NCBI GenBank assembly: GCA_964057225.1
Contig: OZ059899.1
Coordinates: forward strand, 9,920,001 to 9,984,000
DNA length: 64,000 nucleotides
Direction: 5' to 3'
Source of the DNA: Auanema rhodensis
Lineage: Eukaryota > Nematoda > Chromadorea > Rhabditida > Rhabditidae
Made by a program: the position numbers and the translations under genes
In this document: positions 22,315 through 36,400 of the stretch, piece after piece
How the letters are laid out: each line of letters starts with the position of its first letter
How positions within the stretch are numbered: the first letter of the stretch is position 1
The notes under the pieces: generated by a model
What the model was told of the DNA's origin: nothing
The model's input: the letters and a program-made list of their open reading frames with translations, nothing else
Database searches by the model: none

Positions 22315-25300
22315 GATTGCTCTATGATTACATAAAACTCTCGTTTGATATAAAAGCATATTGGATAGAAATTTCGAAAGCATTTTGGATGGAAATTAGA
22401 ACGAAAAGAACTAGTTTTTTCTATTTTAAAACAAACAATAATAAACAAAATGAAAAGATTGTTAGATATCCAATTTTAACTTATACATTTACTTCGATGA
22501 AGAGCCTATTAGATTGAAATTTTATGTCTTACAGTTCTCCAACAGAACAGACTGATCCTGATTTTTCTACGATTACATAAAACTCTCGTTTGATATACAA
22601 AAAGGAGAGGAATAACGTTTCCAGGATATCAATGATATCGAATCTAGTGATATTGTAGAAAAATGTAATGTCAGCTCCATAGTTTTTCTCTTAATTTCTC
22701 TCATCACAATAGTCTTAGTTTTTTTTCATAAGAGTTTCTGAAATCTTAGTTGAACAAGGCAGTATATATTTTTTTCTGGAATTCGAAAGCATTTGGGATG
22801 AAAATTAGAAAGAAAAGAACTAGTTTTTCCTACTTTAAAACAAACAATAAGAAATAAAATGAAAAAGATTGTTAGATATCCAATTTAAACTTATACATTT
22901 ACTTCGATAAAGAGCCTATTAGTTTGAAATTTTATGTTTTACAGTTCTCCAACAGAACAGACTGATCCTGATTTCTCTATGATTACATAAAACTCTCGTT
23001 TGATATAAAAGCATATTGGATAGAAATTTCGAAAGCATTTTGGATGGAAATTAGAACGAAAAGAACTAGTTTTTTCTATTTTAAAACAAACAATAATAAA
23101 CAAAATGAAAAGATTGTTAGATATCCAATTTTAACTTATACATTTACTTCGATGAAGAGCCTATTAGATTGAATTTTCATGTCTTACAGTTCTCCAACAG
23201 AACAGACTTATCCTGATTTTTCTACGATTACATAAAACTCTCGTTTGATATACAGAAAGGAGAGGAATAACGTTTCCAGGATATTAATGATATCGAATCT
23301 AGTGATATTGTAGAAAAATGTATTGTCAGCTCCATAGTTTTTCTCTTAATTTCTCTCATCACAATAGTCTTAGTTTTTTTTCATAAGAGTTTCTGAAATC
23401 TTAGTTGAACAAGGCAGTATATATTTTTTTCTGGAATTCGAAAGCATTTGGGATGAAAATTAGAAAGAAAAGAACTAGTTTTTCCTACTTTAAAACAAAC
23501 AATAAGAAATAAAATGAAAAAGATTGTTAGATATCCAATTTAAACTTATACATTTACTTCGATAAAGAGCCTATTAGTTTGAAATTTTATGTCTTACAGT
23601 TCTCCAACAGAACAGACTGATCCTGATTTCTCTATGATTACATAAAACTCTCGTTTGATATAAAAGCATATTGGATAGAAATTTCGAAAGCATTTTGGAT
23701 GGAAATTAGAACGAAAAGAACTAGTTTTTTCTATTTTAAAACAAACAATAATAAACAAAATGAAAAGATTGTTAGATATCCAATTTTAACTTATACATTT
23801 ACTTCGATGAAGAGCCTATTAGATTGAATTTTTATGTCTTACAGTTCTCCAACAGAACAGACTGATCCTGATTTTTCTACGATTACATAAAACTCTCGTT
23901 TGATATACAAAAAGGAGAGGAATAACGTTTCCAGGATATCAATGATATCGAATCTAGTGATATTGTAGAAAAATGTAATGTCAGCTCCATAGTTTTTCTC
24001 TTAATTTCTCTCATCACAATAGTCTTAGTTTTTTTTCATAAGAGTTTCTGAAATCTTAGTTGAACAAGGCAGTATATATTTTTTTCTGGAATTCGAAAGC
24101 ATTTGGGATGAAAATTAGAAAGAAAAGAACTAGTTTTTCCTACTTTAAAACAAACAATAAGAAATAAAATGAAAAAGATTGTTAGATATCCAATTTAAAC
24201 TTATACATTTACTTCGATAAAGAGCCTATTAGTTTGAAATTTTATGTTTTACAGTTCTCCAACAGAACAGACTGATCCTGATTTCTCTATGATTACATAA
24301 AACTCTCGTTTGATATAAAAGCATATTGGATAGAAATTTCGAAAGCATTTTGGATGGAAATTAGAACGAAAAGAACTAGTTTTTTCTATTTTAAAACAAA
24401 CAATAATAAACAAAATGAAAAGATTGTTAGATATCCAATTTTAACTTATACATTTACTTCGATGAAGAGCCTATTAGATTGAATTTTCATGTCTTACAGT
24501 TCTCCAACAGAACAGACTTATCCTGATTTTTCTACGATTACATAAAACTCTCGTTTGATATACAGAAAGGAGAGGAATAACGTTTCCAGGATATCAATGA
24601 TATCGAATCTAGTGATATTGTAGAAAAATGTATTGTCAGCTCCATAGTTTTTCTCTTAATTTCTCTCATCACAATAGTCTTAGTTTTTTTTCATAAGAGT
24701 TTCTGAAATCTTAGTTGAACAAGGCAGTATATATTTTTTTCTGGAATTCGAAAGCATTTGGGATGAAAATTAGAAAGAAAAGAACTAGTTTTTCCTACTT
24801 TAAAACAAACAATAAGAAATAAAATGAAAAAGATTGTTAGATATCCAATTTAAACTTATACATTTACTTCGATAAAGAGCCTATTAGTTTGAAATTTTAT
24901 GTTTTACAGTTCTCCAACAGAACAGACTGATCCTGATTTCTCTATGATTACATAAAACTCTCGTTTGATATAAAAGCATATTGGATAGAAATTTCGAAAG
25001 CATTTTGGATGGAAATTAGAACGAAAAGAACTAGTTTTTTCTATTTTAAAACAAACAATAATAAACAAAATGAAAAGATTGTTAGATATCCAATTTTAAC
25101 TTATACATTTACTTCGATGAAGAGCCTATTAGATTGAATTTTCATGTCTTACAGTTCTCCAACAGAACAGACTTATCCTGATTTTTCTACGATTACATAA
25201 AACTCTCGTTTGATATACAGAAAGGAGAGGAATAACGTTTCCAGGATATCAATGATATCGAATCTAGTGATATTGTAGAAAAATGTATTGTCAGCTCCAT

Positions 25301-28300
25301 AGTTTTTCTCTTAATTTCTCTCATCACAATAGTCTTAGTTTTTTTTCATAAGAGTTTCTGAAATCTTAGTTGAACAAGGCAGTATATATTTTTTTCTGGA
25401 ATTCGAAAGCAGTTGGGATGAAAATTAGAAAGAAAAGAACTAGTTTTTCCTACTTTAAAACAAACAATAAGAAATAAAATGAAAAAGATTGTTAGATATC
25501 CAATTTGAACTTATACATTTACTTCGATAAAGAGCCTATTAGTTTGAAATTTTATGTCTTACAGTTCTCCAACAGAACAGACTGATCCTGATTTCTCTAT
25601 GATTACATAAAACTCTCGTTTGATATAAAAGCATATTGGATAGAAATTTCGAAAGCATTTTGGATGGAAATTAGAACGAAAAGAACTAGTTTTTTCTATT
25701 TTAAAACAAACAATAATAAACAAAATGAAAAGATTGTTAGATATCCAATTTTAACTTATACATTTACTTCGATGAAGAGCCTATTAGATTGAATTTTTAT
25801 GTCTTACAGTTCTCCAACAGAACAGACTGATCCTGATTTTTCTACGATTACATAAAACTCTCGTTTGATATACAAAAAGGAGAGGAATAACGTTTCCAGG
25901 ATATCAATGATATCGAATCTAGTGATATTGTAGAAAAATGTAATGTCAGCTCCATAGTTTTTCTCTTAATTTCTCTCATCACAATAGTCTTAGTTTTTTT
26001 TCATAAGAGTTTCTGAAATCTTAGTTGAACAAGGCAGTATATATTTTTTTCTGGAATTCGAAAGCATTTGGGATAAAAATTAGAAAGAAAAGAACTAGTT
26101 TTTCCTACTTTAAAACAAACAATAAGAAATAAAATGAAAAAGATTGTTAGATATCCAATTTAAACTTATACATTTACTTCGATAAAGAGGCTATTAGTTT
26201 GAAATTTTATGTCTTACAGTTCTCCAACAGAACAGACTGATCCTGATTTCTCTATGATTACATAAAACTCTCGTTTGATATAAAAGCATATTGGATAGAA
26301 ATTTCGAAAGCATTTTGGATGGAAATTAGAACGAAAAGAACTAGTTTTTTCTATTTTAAAACAAACAATAATAAACAAAATGAAAAGATTGTTAGATATC
26401 CAATTTTAACTTATACATTTACTTCGATGAAGAGCCTATTAGATTGAATTTTTATGTCTTACAGTTCTCCAACAGAACAGACTGATCCTGATTTTTCTAC
26501 GATTACATAAAACTCTCGTTTGATATACAAAAAGGAGAGGAATAACGTTTCCAGGAAATCAATGATATCGAATCTAGTGATATTGTAGAAAAATGTAATG
26601 TCAGCTCCATAGTTTTTCTCTTAATTTCTCTCATCACAATAGTCTTAGTTTTTTTTCATAAGAGTTTCTGAAATCTTAGTTGAACAAGGCAGTATATATT
26701 TTTTTCTGGAATTCGAAAGCATTTGGGATAAAAATTAGAAAGAAAAGAACTAGTTTTTCCTACTTTAAAACAAACAATAAGAAATAAAATGAAAAAGATT
26801 GTTAGATATCCAATTTAAACTTATACATTTACTTCGATAAAGAGGCTATTAGTTTGAAATTTTATGTCTTACAGTTCTCCAACAGAACAGACTGATCCTG
26901 ATTTCTCTATGATTACATAAAACTCTCGTTTGATATGAAAGCATATTGGATAGAAATTTCGAAAGCATTTTGGATGGAAATTAGAACGAAAAGAACTAGT
27001 TTTTTCTATTTTAAAACAAACAATAATAAACAAAATGAAAAGATTGTTAGATATCCAATTTTAACTTATACATTTACTTCGATGAAGAGCCTATTAGATT
27101 GAATTTTTATGTCTTACAGTTCTCCAACAGAACAGACTGATCCTGATTTTTCTACGATTACATAAAACTCTCGTTTGATATACAAAAAGGAGAGGAATAA
27201 CGTTTCCAGGAAATCAATGATATCGAATCTAATGATATTGTAGAAAAATGTAATGTCAGCTCCATAGTTTTTCTCTTAATTTCTCTCATCACAATAGTCT
27301 TAGTTTTTTTTCATAAGAGTTTCTGAAATCTTAGTTGAACAAGGCAGTATATATTTTTTTCTGGAATTCGAAAGCATTTGGGATGGAAATTAGAAAGAAA
27401 AGAACTAGTTTTTCCTACTTTAAAACAAACAATAAGAAATAAAATGAAAAAGATTGTTAGATATCCAATTTAAACTTATACATTTACTTCGATAAAGAGC
27501 CTATTAGTTTGAAATTTTATGTCTTACAGTTCTCCAACAGAACAGACTGATCCTGATTTTTCTACGATTACATAAAACTCTCGTTTGATATACAAAAAGG
27601 AGAGGAATAACGTTTCCAGGATATCAATGATATCGAATCTAGTGATATTGTAGAAAAATGTAATGTCAGCTCCATAGTTTTTCTCTTAATTTCTCTCATC
27701 ACAATAGTCTTAGTTTTTTTTCATAAGAGTTTCTAAAATCTTAGTTGAACAAGGCAGTATATATTTTTTTCTGGAATTCGAAAGCATTTGGGATGAAAAT
27801 TAGAAAGAAAAGAACTAGTTTTTCCTACTTTAAAACAAACAATAAGAAATAGAATGAAAAAGATTGTTAGATATCCAATTTAAACTTATACATTTACTTC
27901 GATAAAGAGCCTATTAGTTTGAAATTTTATGTCTTACAGTTCTCCAACAGAACAGACTGATCCTGATTTCTCTATGATTACATAAAACTCTCGTTTGATA
28001 TAAAAGCATATTGGATAGAAATTTCGAAAGCATTTTGGATGGAAATTAGAACGAAAAGAACTAGTTTTTTCTATTTTAAAACAAACAATAATAAACAAAA
28101 TGAAAAGATTGTTAGATATCCAATTTTAACTTATACATTTACTTCGATGAAGAGCCTATTAGATTGAATTTTTATGTCTTACAGTTCTCCAACAGAACAG
28201 ACTGATCCTGATTTTTCTACGATTACATAAAACTCTCGTTTGATATACAAAAAGGAGAGGAATAACGTTTCCAGGAAATCAATGATATCGAATCTAGTGA

Positions 28301-31300
28301 TATTGTAGAAAAATGTAATGTCAGCTCCATAGTTTTTCTCTTAATTTCTCTCATCACAATAGTCTTAGTTTTTTTTCATAAGAGTTTCTGAAATCTTAGT
28401 TGAACAAGGCAGTATATATTTTTTTCTGGAATTCGAAAGCATTTGGGATGAAAATTAGAAAGAACAGAACTAGTTTTTCCTACTTTAAAACAAACAATAA
28501 GAAATAAAATGAAAAAGATTGTTAGATATCCAATTTAAACTTATACATTTACTTCGATAAAGAGCCTATTAGTTTGAAATTTTATGTCTTACAGTTCTCC
28601 AACAGAACAGACTGATCCTGATTTCTCTATGATTACATAAAACTCTCGTTTGATATAAAAGCATATTGGATAGAAATTTCGAAAGCATTTTGGATGGAAA
28701 TTAGAACGAAAAGAACTAGTTTTTTCTATTTTAAAACAAACAATAATAAACAAAATGAAAAGATTGTTAGATATCCAATTTTAACTTATACATTTACTTC
28801 GATGAAGAGCCTATTAGATTGAATTTTTATGTCTTACAGTTCTCCAACAGAACAGACTGATCCTGATTTTTCTACGATTACATAAAACTCTCGTTTGATA
28901 TACAAAAAGGAGAGGAATAACGTTTCCAGGAAATCAATGATATCGAATCTAGTGATATTGTAGAAAAATGTAATGTCAGCTCCATAGTTTTTCTCTTAAT
29001 TTCTCTCATCACAATAGTCTTAGTTTTTTTTCATAAGAGTTTCTGAAATCTTAGTTGAACAAGGCAGTATATATTTTTTTCTGGAATTCGAAAGCATTTG
29101 GGATGGAAATTAGAAAGAAAAGAACTAGTTTTTCCTACTTTAAAACAAACAATAAGAAATAAAATGAAAAAGATTGTTAGATATCCAATTTAAACTTATA
29201 CATTTACTTCGATAAAGAGCCTATTAGTTTGAAATTTTATGTCTTACAGTTCTCCAACAGAACAGACTGATCCTGATTTCTCTATGATTACATAAAACTC
29301 TCGTTTGATATACAAAAAGGAGAGGAATAACGTTTCCAGGATATCAATGATATCGAATCTTGTGATATTGTAGAAAAATGTAATGTCAGCTCCATAGTTT
29401 TTCTCTTAATTTCTCTCATCACAATAGTCTTAGTTTTTTTTCATAAGAGTTTCTGAAATCTTAGTTGAACAAGGCAGTATATATTTTTTTCTGGAATTCG
29501 AAAGCATTTGGGATGGAAATTAGAAAGAAAAGAACTAGTTTTTCCTACTTTAAAACAAACAATAAGAAATAAAATGAAAAAGATTGTTAGATATCCAATT
29601 TAAACTTATACATTTACTTCGATAAAGAGCCTATTAGTTCGAAATTTTATGTCTTTCAGTTCTCCAACAGAACAGACTGATCCTGATTTCTCTATGATTA
29701 CATAAAACTCTCGTTTGATATAAAAGCATATTGGATAGAAATTTCGAAAGCATTTTGGATGGAAAGTAGAACGAAAAGAACTAGTTTTTTCTATTTTAAA
29801 ACAAACAATAATAAACAAAATGAAAAGATTGTTAGATATCCAATTTTAACTTATACATTTACTTCGATGAAGAGCCTATTAGATTGAATTTTTATGTCTT
29901 ACAGTTCTCCAACAGAACAGACTTATCCTGATTTTTCTACGATTACATAAAACTCTCGTTTGATATACAAAAAGGAGAGGAATAACGTTTCCAGGATATC
30001 AATGATATCGAATCTAGTGATATTGTAGAAAAATGTAATGTCAGCTCCATAGTTTTTCTCTTAATTTCTCTCATCACAATAGTCTTAGTTTTTTTTCATA
30101 AGAGTTTCTGAAATCTTAGTTGAACAAGGCAGTATATATTTTTTTCTGGAATTCGAAAGCATTTGGGATGAAAATTAGAAAGAAAAGAACTAGTTTTTCC
30201 TACTTTAAAACAAACAATAAGAAATAAAATGAAAAAGATTGTTAGATATCCAATTTAAACTTATACATTTACTTCGATAAAGAGCCTATTAGTTTGAAAT
30301 TTTATGTCTTACAGTTCTCCAACAGAACAGACTGATCCTGATTTCTCTATGATTACATAAAACTCTCGTTTGATATAAAAGCATATTGGATAGAAATTTC
30401 GAAAGCATTTTGGATGGAAATTAGAACGAAAAGAACTAGTTTTTTCTATTTTAAAACAAACAATAATAAACAAAATGAAAAGATTGTTAGATATCCAATT
30501 TTAACTTATACATTTACTTCGATGAAGAGCCTATTAGATTGAATTTTTATGTCTTACAGTTCTCCAACAGAACAGACTTATCCTGATTTTTCTACGATTA
30601 CATAAAACTCTCGTTTGATATACAAAAAGGAGAGGAATAACGTTTCCAGGATATCAATGATATCGAATCTAGTGATATTGTAGAAAAATGTAATGTCAGC
30701 TCCATAGTTTTTCTCTTAATTTCTCTCATCACAATAGTCTTAGTTTTTTTTCATAAGAGTTTCTGAAATCTTAGTTGAACAAGGCAGTATATATTTTTTT
30801 CTGGAATTCGAAAGCATTTGGGATGAAAATTAGAAAGAAAAGAACTAGTTTTTCCTACTTTAAAACAAACAATAAGAAATAAAATGAAAAAGATTGTTAG
30901 ATATCCAATTTAAACTTATACATTTACTTCGATAAAGAGCCTATTAGTTTGAAATTTTATGTCTTACAGTTCTCCAACAGAACAGACTGATCCTGATTTC
31001 TCTATGATTACATAAAACTCTCGTTTGATATAAAAGCATATTGGATAGAAATTTCGAAAGCATTTTGGATGGAAATTAGAACGAAAAGAACTAGTTTTTT
31101 CTATTTTAAAACAAACAATAATAAACAAAATGAAAAGATTGTTAGATATCCAATTTTAACTTATACATTTACTTCGATGAAGAGCCTATTAGATTGAATT
31201 TTTATGTCTTACAGTTCTCCAACAGAACAGACTTATCCTGATTTTTCTACGATTACATAAAACTCTCGTTTGATATACAAAAAGGAGAGGAATAACGTTT

Positions 31301-31895
31301 CCAGGATATCAATGATATCGAATCTAGTGATATTGTAGAAAAATGTAATGTCAGCTCCATAGTTTTTCTCTTAATTTCTCTCATCACAATAGTCTTAGTT
31401 TTTTTTCATGAGAGTTTCTGAAATCTTAGTTGAACAAGGCAGTATATATTTTTTTCTGGAATTCGAAAGCATTTAGGATGGAAATTAGAAAGAAAAGAAC
31501 TAGTTTTTCCTACTTTAAAACAAACAATAAGAAATAAAATGAAAAAGATTGTTAGATATCCAATTTAAACTTATACATTTACTTCGATAAAGAGCCTATT
31601 AGTTTGAAATTTTATGTCTTACAGTTCTCCAACAGAACAGACTGATCCTGATTTCTCTATGATTACATAAAACTCTCGTTTGATATAAAAGCATATTGGA
31701 TAGAAATTTCGAAAGCATTTTGGATGAAAATTAGAAAGAAAAGAACTAGTTTTTCCTACTTTAAAACAAACAATAAGAAATAAAATGAAAAAGATTGTTA
31801 GATATCCAATTTAAACTTATACATTTACTTCGATAAAGAGCCTATTAGTTTGAAATTTTATGTCTTACAGTTCTCCAACAGAACAGACTGATCCT
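22315..31895 (+). repeat. S-L dimer higher-order repeat, second block
   Basis: This long run of S-L dimers has a 655-bp period from 22315 through 27144. It is then interrupted by double L units at 27145/27555 and at 28865/29275, and continues as dimers to 31650. Several dimers share private variants: 'tatgttttacag' in L at 22560, 23870 and 24525, 'aattttcatg' in the paired S, and 'gatatacagaaagg' in the following L. This shows stepwise local amplification. L units from 26490 often have 'ccaggaaatcaatg' for 'ccaggatatcaatg'. There is no gene. Confidence 0.9.
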
Positions 31896-32093
31896 GATTT
31901 CTCTATGATTACATAAAACTCTCGTTTGATATACAAAAAGGAGAGGAATAACGTTTCCAGGATATCAATGATATCGAATCTAGTGATATTGTAGAAAAAT
32001 GTAATGTCAGCTCCATAGTTTTTCTCTTAATTTCTCTCATCACAATAGTCTTAGTTTTTTTTCATAAGAGTTTCTGAAATCTTAGTTGAACAA

Positions 32094-32166
32094 GGCCGCG
32101 TGGCGCGATGGATAACGCATCTGCCTACGGAGCAGAAGATTGTAGGTTCGAATCCTGCCGTGGTCG
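32094..32166 (+). tRNA. tRNA-Arg-ACG: tRNA-Arg (ACG), copy 7, probable decaying copy
   Basis: This 73-nt tRNA has two changes from copies 2-5: A26, as in copy 6, and G in place of A14 (32107). A14 is nearly invariant in tRNAs because it forms the tertiary pair with U8, and it also lies inside box A, here TGGCGCGATGG. Both folding and promoter strength could suffer. The acceptor, anticodon and T stems, the ACG anticodon, box B and the terminator are intact. I treat it as a tRNA gene that may be decaying; a functional test is not possible from sequence alone. Confidence 0.85.
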
Positions 32167-32170
32167 TAAA

Positions 32171-32177
32171 TTTTTTT
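32171..32177 (+). terminator. Pol III T7 terminator of tRNA copy 7
   Basis: Seven T residues, five bases after the tRNA end. Confidence 0.82.
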
Positions 32178-32502
32178 CATTTCACTTGTCATTTATAAAA
32201 ATCGAATTTATCTTCTTCAACGATTATTTTTGCAATGTGTCATAAGAATTTCATAGTTGAACAAAACGTTTTTTAAGAAGTTTTTTTGTTGTCAACATAT
32301 ATATTTTCCTGGAATTCGAAAGCATTTGGGATGGAAATTAGAAAGAAAAGAACTAGTTTTTTCTACTTTAAAACAAACAATAAGAAATAAAATGAAAAAG
32401 ATTGTTAGATATCCAATTTAAACTTATACATTTACTTCGATAAAGAGCCTATTAGTTTGAAATTTTATGTCTTACAGTTCTCCAACAGAACAGACTGATC
32501 CT

Positions 32503-33401
32503 GATTTCTCTATGATTACATAAAACTCTTGTTTGATATACAAAATAGAGAGGAATAACGTTTCCAGGATATCAATGATATCGAATCTAGTGATATTGTA
32601 GAAAAATGTAATGTCAGCTTCATAGTTTTTCTCTTAATTTCTCTCATCACAATAGTCTTAGTTTTTTTTCATAAGAGTTTCTGAAATCTTAGTTGAACAA
32701 GGCAGTATATATTTTTTTCTGGAATTCGAAAGCATTTGGGATGGAAATTAGAAAGAAAAGAACTAGTTTTTCCTACTTTAAAACAAACAATAAGAAATAA
32801 AATGAAAAAGATTGTTAGATATCCAATTTAAACTTATACATTTACTTCGATAAAGAGCCTATTAGTTTGAAATTTTATGTCTTACAGTTCTCCAACAGAA
32901 CAGACTGATCCTGATTTTTCTACGATTACATAAAACTCTCGTTTGATATAAAAGCATATTGGATAGAAATTTCGAAAGCATTTTGGATGGAAATTAGAAC
33001 GAAAAGAACTAGTTTTTTCTATTTTAAAACAAACAATAATAAACAAAATGAAAAGATTGTTAGATATCCAATTTAAACTTATACATTTACTTCGATAAAG
33101 AGCCTATTAGTTTGAAATTTTATGTCTTACAGTTCTCCAACAGAACAGACTGATCCTGATTGCTCTATGATTACATAAAACTCTCGTTTGATATAAAAGC
33201 ATATTGGATAGAAATTTCGAAAGCATTTTGGATGGAAATTAGAACGAAAAGAACTAGTTTTTCTATTTTAAAACAAACAATAATAAACAAAATGAAAAGA
33301 TTGTTAGATATCCAATTTAAACTTATACATTTACTTCGATAAAGAGCCTATTAGTTTGAAATTTTATGTCTTACAGTTCTCCAACAGAACAGACTGATCC
33401 T
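32503..33401 (+). repeat. L-S-S linker after T unit 7
   Basis: This stretch is L at 32503 and S at 32913 and 33158. It is the direct counterpart of 14707-15605 at an offset of 17796 bp, including the 'gtcagcttcatag' variant in the L unit. Confidence 0.9.
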
Positions 33402-36400
33402 GATTGCTCTATGATTACATAAAACTCTCGTTTGATATAAAAGCATATTGGATAGAAATTTCGAAAGCATTTTGGATGGAAATTAGAACGAAAAGAACTA
33501 GTTTTTCTATTTTAAAACAAACAATAATAAACAAAATGAAAAGATTGTTAGATATCCAATTTAAACTTATACATTTACTTCGATAAAGAGCCTATTAGTT
33601 TGAAATTTTATGTCTTACAGTTCTCCAACAGAACAGACTGATCCTGATTGCTCTATGATTACATAAAACTCTCGTTTGATATAGAAGCATATTGGATAGA
33701 AATTTCGAAAGCATTTTGGATGGAAATTTGAAAGAAAAGAACTAGTTTTTCCTACTTTAAAACAAACAATAAGAAATAAAATGAAAAAGATTGTTAGATA
33801 TCCAATTTAAACTTATACATTTACTTCGATGAAGAGCCTATTAGATTGAATTTTTATGTCTTACAGTTCTCCAACAGAACAGACTGATCCTGATTTCTCT
33901 ATGATTACATAAAACTCTCGTTTGATATAAAAGCATATTGGATAGAAATTTCGAAAGCATTTTGGATGGAAATTTGAAAGAAAAGAACTAGTTTTTCCTA
34001 CTTTAAAACAAACAATAAGAAATAAAATGAAAAAGATTGTTAGATATCCAATTTTAACTTATACATTTACTTCGATGAAGAGCCTATTAGATTGAATTTT
34101 TATGTCTTACAGTTCTCCAACAGAACAGACTGATCCTGATTTTTCTACGATTACATAAAACTCTCGTTTGATATACAAAAAGGAGAGGAATAACGTTTCC
34201 AGGATATCAATGATATCGAATCTAGTGATATTGTAGAAAAATGTAATGTCAGCTCCATAGTTTTTCTCTTAATTTCTCTCATCACAATAGTCTTAGTTTT
34301 TTTTCATAAGAGTTTCTGAAATCTTAGTTGAACAAGGCAGTATATATTTTTTTCTGGAATTCGAAAGCGTTTGGGATGGAAATTAGAAAGAAAAGAACTA
34401 GTTTTTCCTACTTTAAAACAAACAATAAGAAATAAAATGAAAAAGATTGTTAGATATCCAATTTAAACTTATACATTTACTTCGATAAAGAGCCTATTAG
34501 TTTGAAATTTTATGTCTTACAGTTCTCCAACAGAACAGACTGATCCTGATTGCTCTATGATTACATAAAACTCTCGTTTGATATAAAAGCATATTGGATA
34601 GAAATTTCGAAAGCATTTTGGATGGAAATTAGAACGAAAAGAACTAGTTTTTTCTATTTTAAAACAAACAATAATAAACAAAATGAAAAGATTGTTAGAT
34701 ATCCAATTTAAACTTATACATTTACTTCGATAAAGAGCCTATTAGTTTGAAATTTTATGTCTTACAGTTCTCCAACAGAACAGACTGATCCTGATTGCTC
34801 TATGATTACATAAAACTCTCGTTTGATATAAAAGCATATTGGATAGAAATTTCGAAAGCATTTTGGATGGAAATTAGAACGAAAAGAACTAGTTTTTCTA
34901 TTTTAAAACAAACAATAATAAACAAAATGAAAAGATTGTTAGATATCCAATTTAAACTTATACATTTACTTCGATAAAGAGCCTATTAGTTTGAAATTTT
35001 ATGTCTTACAGTTCTCCAACAGAACAGACTGATCCTGATTGCTCTATGATTACATAAAACTCTCGTTTGATATAGAAGCATATTGGATAGAAATTTCGAA
35101 AGCATTTTGGATGGAAATTTGAAAGAAAAGAACTAGTTTTTCCTACTTTAAAACAAACAATAAGAAATAAAATGAAAAAGATTGTTAGATATCCAATTTA
35201 AACTTATACATTTACTTCGATGAAGAGCCTATTAGATTGAATTTTTATGTCTTACAGTTCTCCAACAGAACAGACTGATCATGATTTCTCTATGATTACA
35301 TAAAACTCTCGTTTGATATAAAAGCATATTGGATAGAAATTTCGAAAGCATTTTGGATGGAAATTTGAAAGAAAAGAACTAGTTTTTCCTACTTTAAAAC
35401 AAACAATAAGAAATAAAATGAAAAAGATTGTTAGATATCCAATTTTAACTTATACATTTACTTCGATGAAGAGCCTATTAGATTGAATTTTTATGTCTTA
35501 CAGTTCTCCAACAGAACAGACTGATCCTGATTTTTCTACGATTACATAAAACTCTCGTTTGATATACAAAAAGGAGAGGAATAACGTTTCCAGGATATCA
35601 ATGATATCGAATCTAGTGATATTGTAGAAAAATGTAATGTCAGCTCCATAGTTTTTCTCTTAATTTCTCTCATCACAATAGTCTTAGTTTTTTTTCATAA
35701 GAGTTTCTGAAATCTTAGTTGAACAAGGCAGTATATATTTTTTTCTGGAATTCGAAAGCATTTGGGATGGAAATTAGAAAGAAAAGAACTAGTTTTTCCT
35801 ACTTTAAAACAAACAATAAGAAATAAAATGAAAAAGATTGTTAGATATCCAATTTAAACTTATACATTTACTTCGATAAAGAGCCTATTAGTTTGAAATT
35901 TTATGTCTTACAGTTCTCCAACAGAACAGACTGATCCTGATTGCTCTATGATTACATAAAACTCTCGTTTGATATAAAAGCATATTGGATAGAAATTTCG
36001 AAAGCATTTTGGATGGAAATTAGAACGAAAAGAACTAGTTTTTTCTATTTTAAAACAAACAATAATAAACAAAATGAAAAGATTGTTAGATATCCAATTT
36101 AAACTTATACATTTACTTCGATAAAGAGCCTATTAGTTTGAAATTTTATGTCTTACAGTTCTCCAACAGAACAGACTGATCCTGATTGCTCTATGATTAC
36201 ATAAAACTCTCGTTTGATATAAAAGCATATTGGATAGAAATTTCGAAAGCATTTTGGATGGAAATTAGAACGAAAAGAACTAGTTTTTCTATTTTAAAAC
36301 AAACAATAATAAACAAAATGAAAAGATTGTTAGATATCCAATTTAAACTTATACATTTACTTCGATAAAGAGCCTATTAGTTTGAAATTTTATGTCTTAC

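Larger units (their letters stand above)
31896..32502 (+). repeat. T unit 7 (607 bp), isolated
   Basis: This is the only T unit outside the 5-15 kb domain. It shares the 'acgattatttttgcaatg' flank with T unit 6 and lies exactly 17796 bp from it, within a duplicated segment. Confidence 0.93.
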
